From Pseudoalteromonas luteoviolacea (GTDB taxonomy: Bacteria > Pseudomonadota > Gammaproteobacteria > Enterobacterales > Alteromonadaceae): DNA of 64,000 bases. A program made the position numbers and the translations under genes. Within the stretch, counting starts at the first letter, position 1; the number at the start of each line of letters is the position of its first letter. The stretch covers positions 1,268,001-1,332,000 of the forward strand of contig NZ_CP015411.1 of the NCBI RefSeq assembly GCF_001750165.1. The letters run 5' to 3'. The notes beneath the pieces were generated by a model. The model was given only the letters and a program-made list of their open reading frames with translations, did no database searches and was not told the origin of the DNA. Shown here piece after piece: positions 1 through 7,086 of this stretch.

Positions 1-69
1 GGGGGATATGTTGGGTTGGCAGGCGCAAGGGCTACCACTAATAAAGCAGTAACCCTTTTTGATACTTAA
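1..69 (+). CDS. 3' end of an unidentified protein (partial)
   Basis: An open frame enters from the left edge and ends with TAA at 67-69, giving 22 residues that finish in NKAVTLFDT. It is convergent with the flavin oxidoreductase gene and the two stop codons overlap by a few bases, which is a common arrangement for real gene ends. The fragment is too short to assign a family and an open frame of this length can arise by chance. Confidence 0.35.
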   Translation, partial: GGYVGLAGARATTNKAVTLFDT

Positions 70-1109
70 ACAAGGGACGTCAGCATCTGTTCGTTGTATT
101 CAACTAGTGGTTGTTGATTTTTGACCTTTGCAATATAGTCGGGGTTTGCAATTAATGGCCTGCCAATTGCGAGTAGGTCAAATCGGTCTGCCTCGATGGC
201 TGCTGAACCAGTTTGTGGTGTAAATCCACCAACCCCAACTAAGGTTTTTTTGTACCGTGATCTGACATAGTCAGACGCTCTTCCACCCAAATGTTCAAAG
301 GTCATCTCATCATCAAATATGCCAATGTGTAAAAAAGCCAAATTACGCTTTTCTAATTCAGGTAAAAGATAATCAAATACCTGTTTGTCACGAGGGTCTG
401 ACGCCATATTAAAGTAGGCACCTGGTGATAGGCGCAGTGCCGTTTTATCGTGGCCGATACGACCCACGATTGCATCGACAACTTCTAATGCGAAACGGCT
501 CATATTTTCAGGTGTTTCACCGTAATTGTCTGTGCGTTTATTACTGTCAAAATGTAAAAACTGATCGATGAGATAACCATTTGCTCCATGGATCTCCACA
601 CCATCGAAACCTGCATCAATTGCATTGGCAGCTGCTTGCGCATAGTCATTGACTAGTTCTTGGATTTGTTTAGTTGTTGCCGGTGTCGGTACTTGATAGG
701 TCAGATCCCTCATGCGGGGCACAGTACCTTCTACTGCTGCTGCACTGGGGGCAATTACCGTGTCACCCGCATAGAAATGAGGGTGTGCTACTCGACCTGT
801 ATGCCATAATTGAGCAAAAATTTTCCCGCCGTTGCTGTGTACTGCATCAGTGACCTTTCTCCATCCGGTAATTTGCTCTGGTGTGAATAAACCAGGCGTA
901 TTTGGATAGCCCTGTCCATCAGGACGAATTATCGTTGCTTCAGAAATAATTAATCCGGTATCTGCGCGCTTTGCGTAATATGCTGCCATGTCATCAGTTG
1001 GCACAAGATTATCATCTGCCATACACCGGGTTAGTGGCGCCATTAACACGCGGTTTTGTAATGAAATAGTCGAGTTGAGTTGATAAGGCTGAAATAGTAT
1101 GTCTGTCAT
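66..1109 (-). CDS. Old Yellow Enzyme family alkene reductase (NemA-like)
   Basis: FMN-dependent, NAD(P)H-using reductase of the Old Yellow Enzyme family, expected to act in the cytoplasm on electrophilic alkenes, quinones or nitro compounds. The 347-residue protein covers a whole single-domain TIM barrel. It shows the early RVLMAPLTRC flavin-site segment, QLWHTGR, the EIHGANGYLIDQF segment carrying the His-Asn pair that binds the substrate carbonyl, and a late IGRPLIANPD phosphate-binding segment. The start is placed at the ATG of MTDILFQ, because 29 upstream in-frame residues do not resemble the family and lie over the operator palindromes. It diverges from a TetR regulator, as expected of a NemR/NemA-type electrophile-response pair. 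The true substrate cannot be read from sequence. Confidence 0.9.
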   Translation of the reverse strand: MTDILFQPYQLNSTISLQNRVLMAPLTRCMADDNLVPTDDMAAYYAKRADTGLIISEATIIRPDGQGYPNTPGLFTPEQITGWRKVTDAVHSNGGKIFAQLWHTGRVAHPHFYAGDTVIAPSAAAVEGTVPRMRDLTYQVPTPATTKQIQELVNDYAQAAANAIDAGFDGVEIHGANGYLIDQFLHFDSNKRTDNYGETPENMSRFALEVVDAIVGRIGHDKTALRLSPGAYFNMASDPRDKQVFDYLLPELEKRNLAFLHIGIFDDEMTFEHLGGRASDYVRSRYKKTLVGVGGFTPQTGSAAIEADRFDLLAIGRPLIANPDYIAKVKNQQPLVEYNEQMLTSLV

Positions 1110-1129
1110 GGGTTGTTGTTCTCTGTATT

Positions 1130-1196
1130 TTGAATGTTTATTCAAGATAGCTTTATTTGAACGATCATTCAATACTATTTTTGAACATTTGTTCAA
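1130..1196. promoter_or_regulatory. three 16-bp operator-like palindromes between reductase and TetR genes
   Basis: Three copies of a TTGAA-N6-TTCAA element occupy 1130-1145, 1157-1172 and 1181-1196. The last is the best, with perfect 7-bp arms TTGAACA/TGTTCAA. Centre spacings are 27 and 24 bp. They fill the gap between the divergent reductase and TetR genes, so they are likely operators of that regulator controlling both promoters. Binding is an inference. Confidence 0.6.
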
Positions 1197-1238
1197 ATTT
1201 GTTTAAGATACGCATAAAGTACTTAGCTGAGTTTGTTT

Positions 1239-1820
1239 ATGAGAAGCGCAGAGTTTGATAGAGAAGTTGTTCTGAGAGCGGCTATGAATGCATTTATGGA
1301 AAAAGGGTATAATAAAACCAGCATGCAAGATTTAAAGCTTGCCACAGGATTGCACCCAGGCTCGATTTACTGCGCTTTTGAAAATAAAAAGGGATTATTA
1401 CTAGCGTCGTTAGAACAGTATAACCTTGATAGAAGTGAAGAGCTTAAGTCAATCTTTAATGGCCAAGTCGATGCGCGAAGTGGGTTGAGGGCATACTTAG
1501 ATAGCATCGTTGCAGAGTGTATTAGTGGTGATCCAACGCAGTCTTGTTTAAGTCAAAAAGCGATTAACGAAATTGCGCAAACAGATGAACAAGCCCAGGT
1601 AGTATTGAGTCAGCAATGTGTGATGTGGCAAAGCTTTATGAAAGATGTATTTTCTCAGGCAAAGCTAGAGGGTGTGATAAGCGGTCCACGTGATCCTCAG
1701 CAGCGTGCACAAAGCTTAATTGTCGGTATTTATGGCCTCAGGACGTTTTCTCAAGCACAAAAAGACCCAGAGGTGATTTCAGGTATCGCAAATCAATTGT
1801 TGATTGACGTTTGCCGTTAA
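1239..1820 (+). CDS. TetR/AcrR-family regulator (NemR-like)
   Basis: Transcriptional repressor with an N-terminal TetR helix-turn-helix (about residues 8-55, with GYNKTSMQDLK and HPGSIYCAFENKKGLL) and a C-terminal ligand-sensing domain. The ATG at 1239 is preferred to an in-frame TTG at 1233, giving 193 residues. The ligand domain carries SCLSQKAINE; its cysteine (C103 from this start) sits where NemR has its redox-sensing cysteine in a GCLL-type motif. There are four other cysteines. The gene diverges from an Old Yellow Enzyme reductase across three palindromes. A role in sensing reactive electrophiles is inferred from that context and the cysteine. Confidence 0.85.
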   Translation: MRSAEFDREVVLRAAMNAFMEKGYNKTSMQDLKLATGLHPGSIYCAFENKKGLLLASLEQYNLDRSEELKSIFNGQVDARSGLRAYLDSIVAECISGDPTQSCLSQKAINEIAQTDEQAQVVLSQQCVMWQSFMKDVFSQAKLEGVISGPRDPQQRAQSLIVGIYGLRTFSQAQKDPEVISGIANQLLIDVCR

Positions 1821-2035
1821 TTTCAAGCATTTGGTGTGATTTGAGTTGTTGGATTTGCACTGCGAGTAGCCGAATATGAGTGAATTGTATGGCAGGTATT
1901 ACACAAAGCTAGGTAATTTAATTTGCTGCTCTATTAGACATTATTACTAGCACGTGAGGCTAGCTCTGTTGAAGAGTTTGGTATAGTCTATGAATTCTTA
2001 TGGTTGTTAGTTAATTAAATGGAAATCATAGAGAT

Positions 2036-2905
2036 ATGGAATATCAATTTTCCAATGCGGGGTTGAATAGTCGAGAGCAAAGCTTCAAAGTAGACGGCAA
2101 AAGCGTGGTACTCGAAGAACGCGCTTTTAAGCTATTAGCCTACTTAATTGATACCCACCCAAAAGTTTGTACCCAAGATGAGCTGGTTGCGTATTTATGG
2201 CCTGACTCTGTTGTTTCTCCATGGTCTTTACCGCGTTTAATATCTGATACCAGAAGCCTGTTGAGGCGTTTTGGAGTGCAACACGACTTAATATTTACTG
2301 TAAGGGGGCAGGGGTATAAGTTTAATCCTGAGGTGACAATACAGTGTAGCCATAATGTGGATGCTGCCGAGGTACAATTAGCGATGCTAAAAGCAGAGCA
2401 TAGTTCGGACGGTGCACATTTAAAGTTTTGGATAGGGGTGACCTTGGTGATGTGTTGTGCATGTATATGGTTGATCATTAACCATGCCGTCGTTCACGAA
2501 CAAGATATCAGTTTTAAGGTTAGTGAGCCAATCGATGCGAAAGGACGCATTTTATGGGTGGATGATAATCCTAAAAACAACATCAAAGAGCAAGGGTATT
2601 TTCTAAAGCAAAAAATTGGCGTTTATAACACAGCGTCGACTCAAGAAGCGCTACTCCTATTAAGCATGTATGAATATACCGTCGTTATTTCAGATATGGG
2701 CCGCAATGGAGAGCCTCTAGCCGGCCTAAAGCTACTTAGAGCAATGCGAGCGGCGGGAGATGAAACGCCATTTTATGTATACACTTGGGTTGAATCAAAA
2801 AAACAGCAAGAAGTGATTGTTTCGGCAGGCGGTCAGGGAGTCGCAACGAAAAAGCAAGCGCTATACGACTATGTATTACTGCATTTTGATGATGAAAAAA
2901 TTTAA
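2036..2905 (+). CDS. membrane-anchored winged-helix regulator with C-terminal receiver-like domain
   Basis: The 289-residue protein has three parts. Residues 4-97 form an OmpR/ToxR-type winged helix (LEERAFKLLAYL, DTRSLLRRFG, TVRGQGYKF). Residues about 131-149 form a single hydrophobic segment. Residues about 170-285 look like a response-regulator receiver: the acidic pair D176-D177 in LWVDDNP, a candidate phospho-acceptor D220 in VVISDMGR, T250 in VYTW and K272/K273 in ATKK. ToxR/CadC-type proteins put the DNA-binding domain in the cytoplasm and the C-terminus in the periplasm, where a receiver could not be phosphorylated by an ordinary histidine kinase. Either the topology is unusual or the domain senses something else. 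No partner kinase is adjacent. Function unknown. Confidence 0.75.
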   Translation: MEYQFSNAGLNSREQSFKVDGKSVVLEERAFKLLAYLIDTHPKVCTQDELVAYLWPDSVVSPWSLPRLISDTRSLLRRFGVQHDLIFTVRGQGYKFNPEVTIQCSHNVDAAEVQLAMLKAEHSSDGAHLKFWIGVTLVMCCACIWLIINHAVVHEQDISFKVSEPIDAKGRILWVDDNPKNNIKEQGYFLKQKIGVYNTASTQEALLLLSMYEYTVVISDMGRNGEPLAGLKLLRAMRAAGDETPFYVYTWVESKKQQEVIVSAGGQGVATKKQALYDYVLLHFDDEKI

Positions 2906-3023
2906 GATTAAAAGTTAAGCATCTGATTTTTATGCTTTTCAATTTTTTTCAAAGTGATTCAAGGGACAAATTCATGCAACTATGTCAACTTTTAGAGGCT
3001 GCTCTCTTACAGCAAATGTCTTG

Positions 3024-3071
3024 GCCTTAACACTCGTACTGTGGTGGGTATTGATGTGTTAAGGCTGTTTT
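3024..3071 (+). terminator. possible terminator hairpin after the wHTH-receiver gene
   Basis: Perfect 10-bp arms GCCTTAACAC (3024-3033) and GTGTTAAGGC (3056-3065) flank a long 22-nt loop and are followed by TGTTTTC. It lies between two convergent genes. The long loop and broken T-run make it a weaker case than the other terminators here. Confidence 0.4.
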
Positions 3072-3875
3072 CTATTCATTCATCTGTAAAAGTAAATGTG
3101 TATATCTCCCAATCGATGCATATGGTTCAGAACGATTATATTTAAGTTCAAGAGATAATAGTTGCTCGAATTGGTCCTGTGCTTTATGTAGTTCACGCAA
3201 ATAATCGTGAAAGCAACGCACACCTGTTTTGCGCATAGTGCGAAGGGATAATGCATTTAACCAGTCTTCAACATCCTCACTTTCTAATGGCTGGTTTGGA
3301 CTAAGCCCGACTTTTTGTTTTACCTCTAATCCATTTGATACGTAATCAAAGTTGCCATAAACCATGTTTGCTAGGCGTTGAGCTGCCTTATTAAAATACA
3401 TCAGTGATAAAACCCCTTGAGGGGCTAAACAACTTTTTAATATCGCTAAAGCGTGTTGTTGTTCGACAACCCACTCTAAAACGGCATGGCAAAGAACCAA
3501 ATCAAACTGTCCTAGGGCCAAAGAAGGAATGTCTTGTAGCTGTGCATGAATAAAAGTCATACTTTCAGATAAGCCACTAGACTCGGCTCGACCTTGAGCG
3601 AATTCCAGCATAGATGCAGATACATCAAGTAAGGTAACTTGATGTCCACATTCAGCAAGGTAGAGTGCAAGTTGCCCCTGGCCACCACCTACATCGAGTA
3701 TGTTGAGTGGTTTATTTGTAAAATAGCAGTGGACCAACTCATCCAAATCTCGCTTTAGTACAGCTTCTCTGAGCTGACCTTTAGTCGTGCCGTAAATGTT
3801 ATTTTTGAACTTGCCAGCGATATCACAAAAGTGGCGATCTTTGGGGTTTGTTGGGGTGTGCTGCTTTTTCATCAT
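3072..3875 (-). CDS. cmoM: tRNA 5-carboxymethoxyuridine methyltransferase CmoM
   Basis: SAM-dependent methyltransferase that adds the terminal methyl ester to 5-carboxymethoxyuridine at the wobble position of certain tRNAs. At 267 residues it is close to the E. coli protein. It carries the family opening FCDIAGKFKNNIYGTTKGQL, the SAM-binding motif LDVGGGQGQLALYLAE (around residues 61-76), the DLVLCHAVLEWV segment and the GVRCFHDYLRE segment near the end. Two adjacent ATG codons are possible starts. It follows the NIF3-family gene on the same strand with only six bases between, so the two are probably co-transcribed. Confidence 0.93.
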   Translation of the reverse strand: MMKKQHTPTNPKDRHFCDIAGKFKNNIYGTTKGQLREAVLKRDLDELVHCYFTNKPLNILDVGGGQGQLALYLAECGHQVTLLDVSASMLEFAQGRAESSGLSESMTFIHAQLQDIPSLALGQFDLVLCHAVLEWVVEQQHALAILKSCLAPQGVLSLMYFNKAAQRLANMVYGNFDYVSNGLEVKQKVGLSPNQPLESEDVEDWLNALSLRTMRKTGVRCFHDYLRELHKAQDQFEQLLSLELKYNRSEPYASIGRYTHLLLQMNE

Positions 3876-3881
3876 TTGGGT

Positions 3882-4637
3882 TTAGACCGGATTATTAATA
3901 TCGACAAACTCGACATCGAGGTCATATTTGTCAGCTAAATACTCACCCAGCGCTTTAACACCGTATCGCTCTGTCGCGTGGTGTCCAGCGGCAAAAAAGT
4001 GAATGCCCTGCTCGTTTGAGCTATGAATTGTTTGTTCTGATGCTTCACCTGTTAAGTAGGCATCAATGCCTTGGCTTGCGGCTAGATCAATAAAGCTTTG
4101 ACCACCGCCGGTGCACCAAGCAATTGTCTCAATCTTATGTTCACCAGCTTGATTAACCAGTGGTGCTCTGTCTAATTTATTTTCGATTAACTGTGTGAAT
4201 TCCTCAACTGTCATAGGTGTTTTCAGCTTGCCTTTGACAGCGACACTGTTCTTATTCCAAGGCTCCAATGGACGCTCGACAATAAGGTCAAGTAAATGAC
4301 CAAGTTGAGCATTGTTGCCAAGCTCTGGGTGAACATCAAGAGGTAGGTGATATGCCAGTAAATTTATGTCGTTAGCTAGTAAACTTTGGATGCGACGCTT
4401 TTTCATGCCTGTAATTGGTTGATCTTCACCTTTCCAAAAATAACCGTGGTGAACCAAAATTGCGTCGGCCTGTTTCTCTATCGCAACGTCGATCAAGGCT
4501 TGGCTGGCAGTCACACCGGTAATTACCTTTTTAATTTCTGATTTTCCTTCAACTTGTAAACCGTTAGGACAAAAGTCATTTATTTGAAAGGGCTTAAGTA
4601 ACTCTGTAAGTTGGTTAACTAATTTTTTGCGCTGCAT
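3882..4637 (-). CDS. NIF3-family dinuclear metal-centre protein (YbgI-like)
   Basis: Member of the NIF3/YbgI family, whose proteins form toroidal hexamers with a two-metal site and are often labelled GTP cyclohydrolase I type 2; the physiological role remains unclear. The 251-residue length fits the family. Metal-binding features are visible: ILVHHGYFW (the HH pair) near residue 62 and GHHATERYGVKALGEYL near the C-terminus, with the GEASEQT loop before it. It sits directly upstream of cmoM on the same strand. The start at MQRKK is the only good ATG. Confidence 0.9.
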   Translation of the reverse strand: MQRKKLVNQLTELLKPFQINDFCPNGLQVEGKSEIKKVITGVTASQALIDVAIEKQADAILVHHGYFWKGEDQPITGMKKRRIQSLLANDINLLAYHLPLDVHPELGNNAQLGHLLDLIVERPLEPWNKNSVAVKGKLKTPMTVEEFTQLIENKLDRAPLVNQAGEHKIETIAWCTGGGQSFIDLAASQGIDAYLTGEASEQTIHSSNEQGIHFFAAGHHATERYGVKALGEYLADKYDLDVEFVDINNPV

Positions 4638-4656
4638 AGTGACCCCAAAATGCGAT

Positions 4657-4683
4657 AAAAACGCATAGTTTAGCGTTTTTTTT
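4657..4683. other. hairpin with T-run in the leader of the NIF3-family gene
   Basis: AAAACGC (4658-4664) pairs with GCGTTTT (4673-4679), followed on the + strand by a run of eight Ts. It lies about 20 bases upstream of the leftward NIF3-family start, so on that mRNA it would be a leader hairpin. On the + strand it could stop antisense transcription. Either role is a guess. Confidence 0.3.
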
Positions 4684-4802
4684 GCGGAAGGAAAGTAGGA
4701 TATTTAGATCTGTTAAGTGAGACATCAAGCTAGTTATAAAGTTGTACTTTAAGAATATTAGGCTAGCTTTAGTGGCATAATATATCTCAGGAGATTGAAA
4801 TA

Positions 4803-5276
4803 ATGGCGGTCAAAGCAATTCCCCAAGGGTACCACGCAATAACGCCTTATCTTATCGTACAAGGTGCTGGAGAGGCGATCCAATTTTACCAAAAAGTCTT
4901 CAGTGCCAGCCTTGTAATGCAACTCAATATGGCTGATGGTTCAATTGCACATGCTGAGCTTAAGGTTGGAGACTCCCATATTATGATCAGTGATGAATGT
5001 CCTGATATGCATTTTAAGGGGCCGAAGCAGCTGGGGGGCACAGCAGTTTCTTTGATGCATTATGTGGAAGATGTGGATTTTGTGTTTTCACAAGCCTTGG
5101 CGATGGGGGCAAAAGAAATTAGAGCGGTTGAGGATCAATTTTATGGTGATAGGGCGGGTACACTTGAAGACCCATTCGGTCATGTGTGGACGATTGCAAC
5201 TCATATTGAAGATTTATCAGAGACGGAGTTGCAAGAAAGAATGAGTGAGTTTATGTCAAAACAGCCTGATGAGTAA
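4803..5276 (+). CDS. VOC-superfamily protein (PhnB/glyoxalase-like)
   Basis: A 157-residue member of the vicinal-oxygen-chelate superfamily, PhnB/YcgT-like branch. It has the typical paired beta-alpha-beta-beta-beta layout: ITPYLIVQGAGEAIQFYQKVF at the start, ADGSIAHAELKVGDSHIM in the first module, and YGDRAGTLEDPFGHVWTIATH closing the second. An AGGAGA ribosome site at 4789-4794 supports the start. Members include metal-dependent enzymes and antibiotic-resistance proteins, and no specific substrate can be claimed. It is a single-gene unit with a hairpin terminator behind it. Confidence 0.88.
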   Translation: MAVKAIPQGYHAITPYLIVQGAGEAIQFYQKVFSASLVMQLNMADGSIAHAELKVGDSHIMISDECPDMHFKGPKQLGGTAVSLMHYVEDVDFVFSQALAMGAKEIRAVEDQFYGDRAGTLEDPFGHVWTIATHIEDLSETELQERMSEFMSKQPDE

Positions 5277-5282
5277 TGTGTG

Positions 5283-5320
5283 GTTCAGCACCTTGCTGTG
5301 GTGCTGAACGTTTGAGTTTA
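5283..5320 (+). terminator. rho-independent terminator after the VOC gene
   Basis: Perfect 10-bp stem GTTCAGCACC (5283-5292) / GGTGCTGAAC (5300-5309) with a 7-nt loop, followed by a T-rich GTTTGAGTTTA. It lies between two convergent genes and may serve both. Confidence 0.65.
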
Positions 5321-5328
5321 CTGAACGA

Positions 5329-6189
5329 TTATTTTTTATCTTGAGTATTCAAGTCAAAGTCGCTTGCTTGGTGCCTTTCATGGAGTTGCTCGCTGTCTTC
5401 CCCCCATGTCCGATTGACCATTCTTCCTCGTTTTACAGCACTTCGGGTACTGATGAGTTTTGCCCAGCGTTGAACGTGTGGATATGCGTCAACATTTAAA
5501 AACTCAGCAGCATCGTATAGACCACCTGTCACTAATACGCCATACCAAGGCCAAATTGCAATATCGGCAATGGTGTACTCATTGCCACACAGATAGGTGT
5601 TATCTTGTAAATGTATATTTAACACATCGAGCTGTCGTTTTACTTCCATGGTGTAACGATCAATCGGGTATTGAAGCTTTTCTGGGGCATAAGCATAAAA
5701 GTGTCCAAATCCACCACCTAGAATAGGTGCGGAACCCATTTGCCAAAACAACCAGTTTAGGCACTCGGTTCGCAAATGAAGAGGTTTTGGAATGAACGCA
5801 GAGAATTTCTCTGCGAGGTATAACAAAATGGCACCAGACTCAAACACTCTAATGGCAGGTTGTTGACTATTATCAATGAGAGCTGGGATTTTTGAATTAG
5901 GGTTGATATCGCAAAATCCAGATGAAAAATGGTCCTCCTCCATAATATCAATTAAAAATGCGTTATATTCAGCGTCTGCAATGCCTTTTTCAAGTAGCTC
6001 CTCAAGTAAAATGGTTACCTTGACGCCGTTTGGCGTGGCTAAGGAATAAAGTTGAAGTGGGTGCTTACCTGCTGGTAAAGATTTATTAAATCTTGGTCCT
6101 GCTGTAGGGCGATTGATACTGGAAAACTTTCCACCATTGCCGCTTTGCCACTGCCATACCTTTTCGGGGGTGTAAGGACTTTTTGTCAT
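5329..6189 (-). CDS. yghU: glutathione-dependent disulfide-bond oxidoreductase YghU
   Basis: Nu-class glutathione-transferase-like protein with glutathione-dependent disulfide reductase activity in the family. The 286-residue length nearly equals E. coli YghU. It matches along its length: KVWQWQSGNGGKFSSINRPT at the N-terminus, GKHPLQLYSLATPNGVKVTI, NPNSKIPALID, RVFESGAILLYLAEKF, GGGFGHFYAYAPEK and the C-terminal RGRMVNRTWG. An AAGGAAAAT ribosome site precedes the ATG. It stands alone on the minus strand. Confidence 0.95.
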   Translation of the reverse strand: MTKSPYTPEKVWQWQSGNGGKFSSINRPTAGPRFNKSLPAGKHPLQLYSLATPNGVKVTILLEELLEKGIADAEYNAFLIDIMEEDHFSSGFCDINPNSKIPALIDNSQQPAIRVFESGAILLYLAEKFSAFIPKPLHLRTECLNWLFWQMGSAPILGGGFGHFYAYAPEKLQYPIDRYTMEVKRQLDVLNIHLQDNTYLCGNEYTIADIAIWPWYGVLVTGGLYDAAEFLNVDAYPHVQRWAKLISTRSAVKRGRMVNRTWGEDSEQLHERHQASDFDLNTQDKK

Positions 6190-6613
6190 ATATTTTCCTT
6201 TTCAATATAAACTGTACATTGAATTGACCGTGCATTGTTTATTTTTAGTTCAGTAGTTAAGTATAAGCCTTGGTCGTTATGTGTAATAAGGCTACTGTGA
6301 TTAATGTGAATTCTCTTGCTAGATTACGTTTATTTTCTCGCGCCGAAGTGGTACCAGATTTATTTCTCTAAGTCGTTTAGTCAATTATTTTTACTATTTT
6401 ATTACATTCGACATATTTGGTCTGATTTTTTTAAAAGCTGAAAATTCAAGTTTATAGCGTTTCAAAAAAGGCGATATGAGAAATTTTTTTCTCAAACCTA
6501 TTTGGGTTAGTCGTTTTTTCGTCCCGATAGTGGGTTGTGTTTTGCTTTATATTAGGTACATTGGTGTTAATAAAATTACTGAATTTGTTAACTTAACTCG
6601 AGGGCTCTTGGCA
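6190..6613. other. long A+T-rich intergenic region before the chitinase unit
   Basis: This gap presumably holds the yghU promoter on the left and the promoter of the small secreted protein plus chitinase on the right. An 8-bp palindrome TGGTACCA lies at 6349-6356 and a GAGAAA/TTTCTC inverted repeat at 6478-6493. An in-frame ATG at 6476, preceded by AAAAAAGG, could extend the next gene upstream. No riboswitch or convincing operator was recognised. Confidence 0.5.
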
Positions 6614-7048
6614 ATGCGTAAAGCTTTTCATCCATTACTTATGCTTTTGACATTTAATTGTGCGTTTTTTTCCAATGCTGATGACAGCGCTGTCTCTTTA
6701 ACCTCAAGCGCCAATGAAAAAGTGCTTGAACGCCGTATCGCAGGATTATGGCATGACGTGAATAATAGCAATTTTAGCAATGGCCACTTAATTGTATCTC
6801 AGCATGGAGATGAGATTTTTACCGCACATTATTTGGAGTTTAAAGGAACGCCTTTTGTTGAGCATGGCAATGGAATAAGAAAGCACGACACGATTACTGT
6901 CAAGGTGCAAGTAACGCAACAAATACCGGGTTGGACGACCGAGGGGGTCCATACCCTGACTTTATCTGAAGATGGACAGTTTTTGGTCGGAGAATATGCT
7001 TCAGGGGGCAGCACAGGTCCTTTGAAGTTTAAAAAGGCGGGAAAATAG
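6614..7048 (+). CDS. small secreted protein of unknown function upstream of chitinase
   Basis: Not a family I recognise. From the ATG at 6614 the protein is 144 residues with a plausible signal peptide (MRKAFHPLLMLLTFNCAFF, cleavage near SNA). The rest is beta-rich: GLWHDVNNSNFSNGHLIVS, HYLEFKGTPFV, DTITVKVQVTQQIPGW and VGEYASGGSTGPLKF suggest a small lipocalin-like or beta-barrel fold, which is inference only. An alternative ATG at 6476 gives 190 residues with an N-terminal membrane segment and has a fair AAGG site. The chitinase begins 38 bases downstream, so the two are likely co-transcribed and both exported. Confidence 0.7.
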   Translation: MRKAFHPLLMLLTFNCAFFSNADDSAVSLTSSANEKVLERRIAGLWHDVNNSNFSNGHLIVSQHGDEIFTAHYLEFKGTPFVEHGNGIRKHDTITVKVQVTQQIPGWTTEGVHTLTLSEDGQFLVGEYASGGSTGPLKFKKAGK

Positions 7049-7086
7049 GACCTGCTTAACAATAAAAACATGTTGAAGGAAATAAA

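Noticed and set aside
6349..6356. TGGTACCA palindrome upstream of the chitinase unit as an N-acetylglucosamine regulator site
   Set aside because: The palindrome is only 8 bp and does not extend; it is too short to separate from chance or assign to NagR/NagQ-type regulators.
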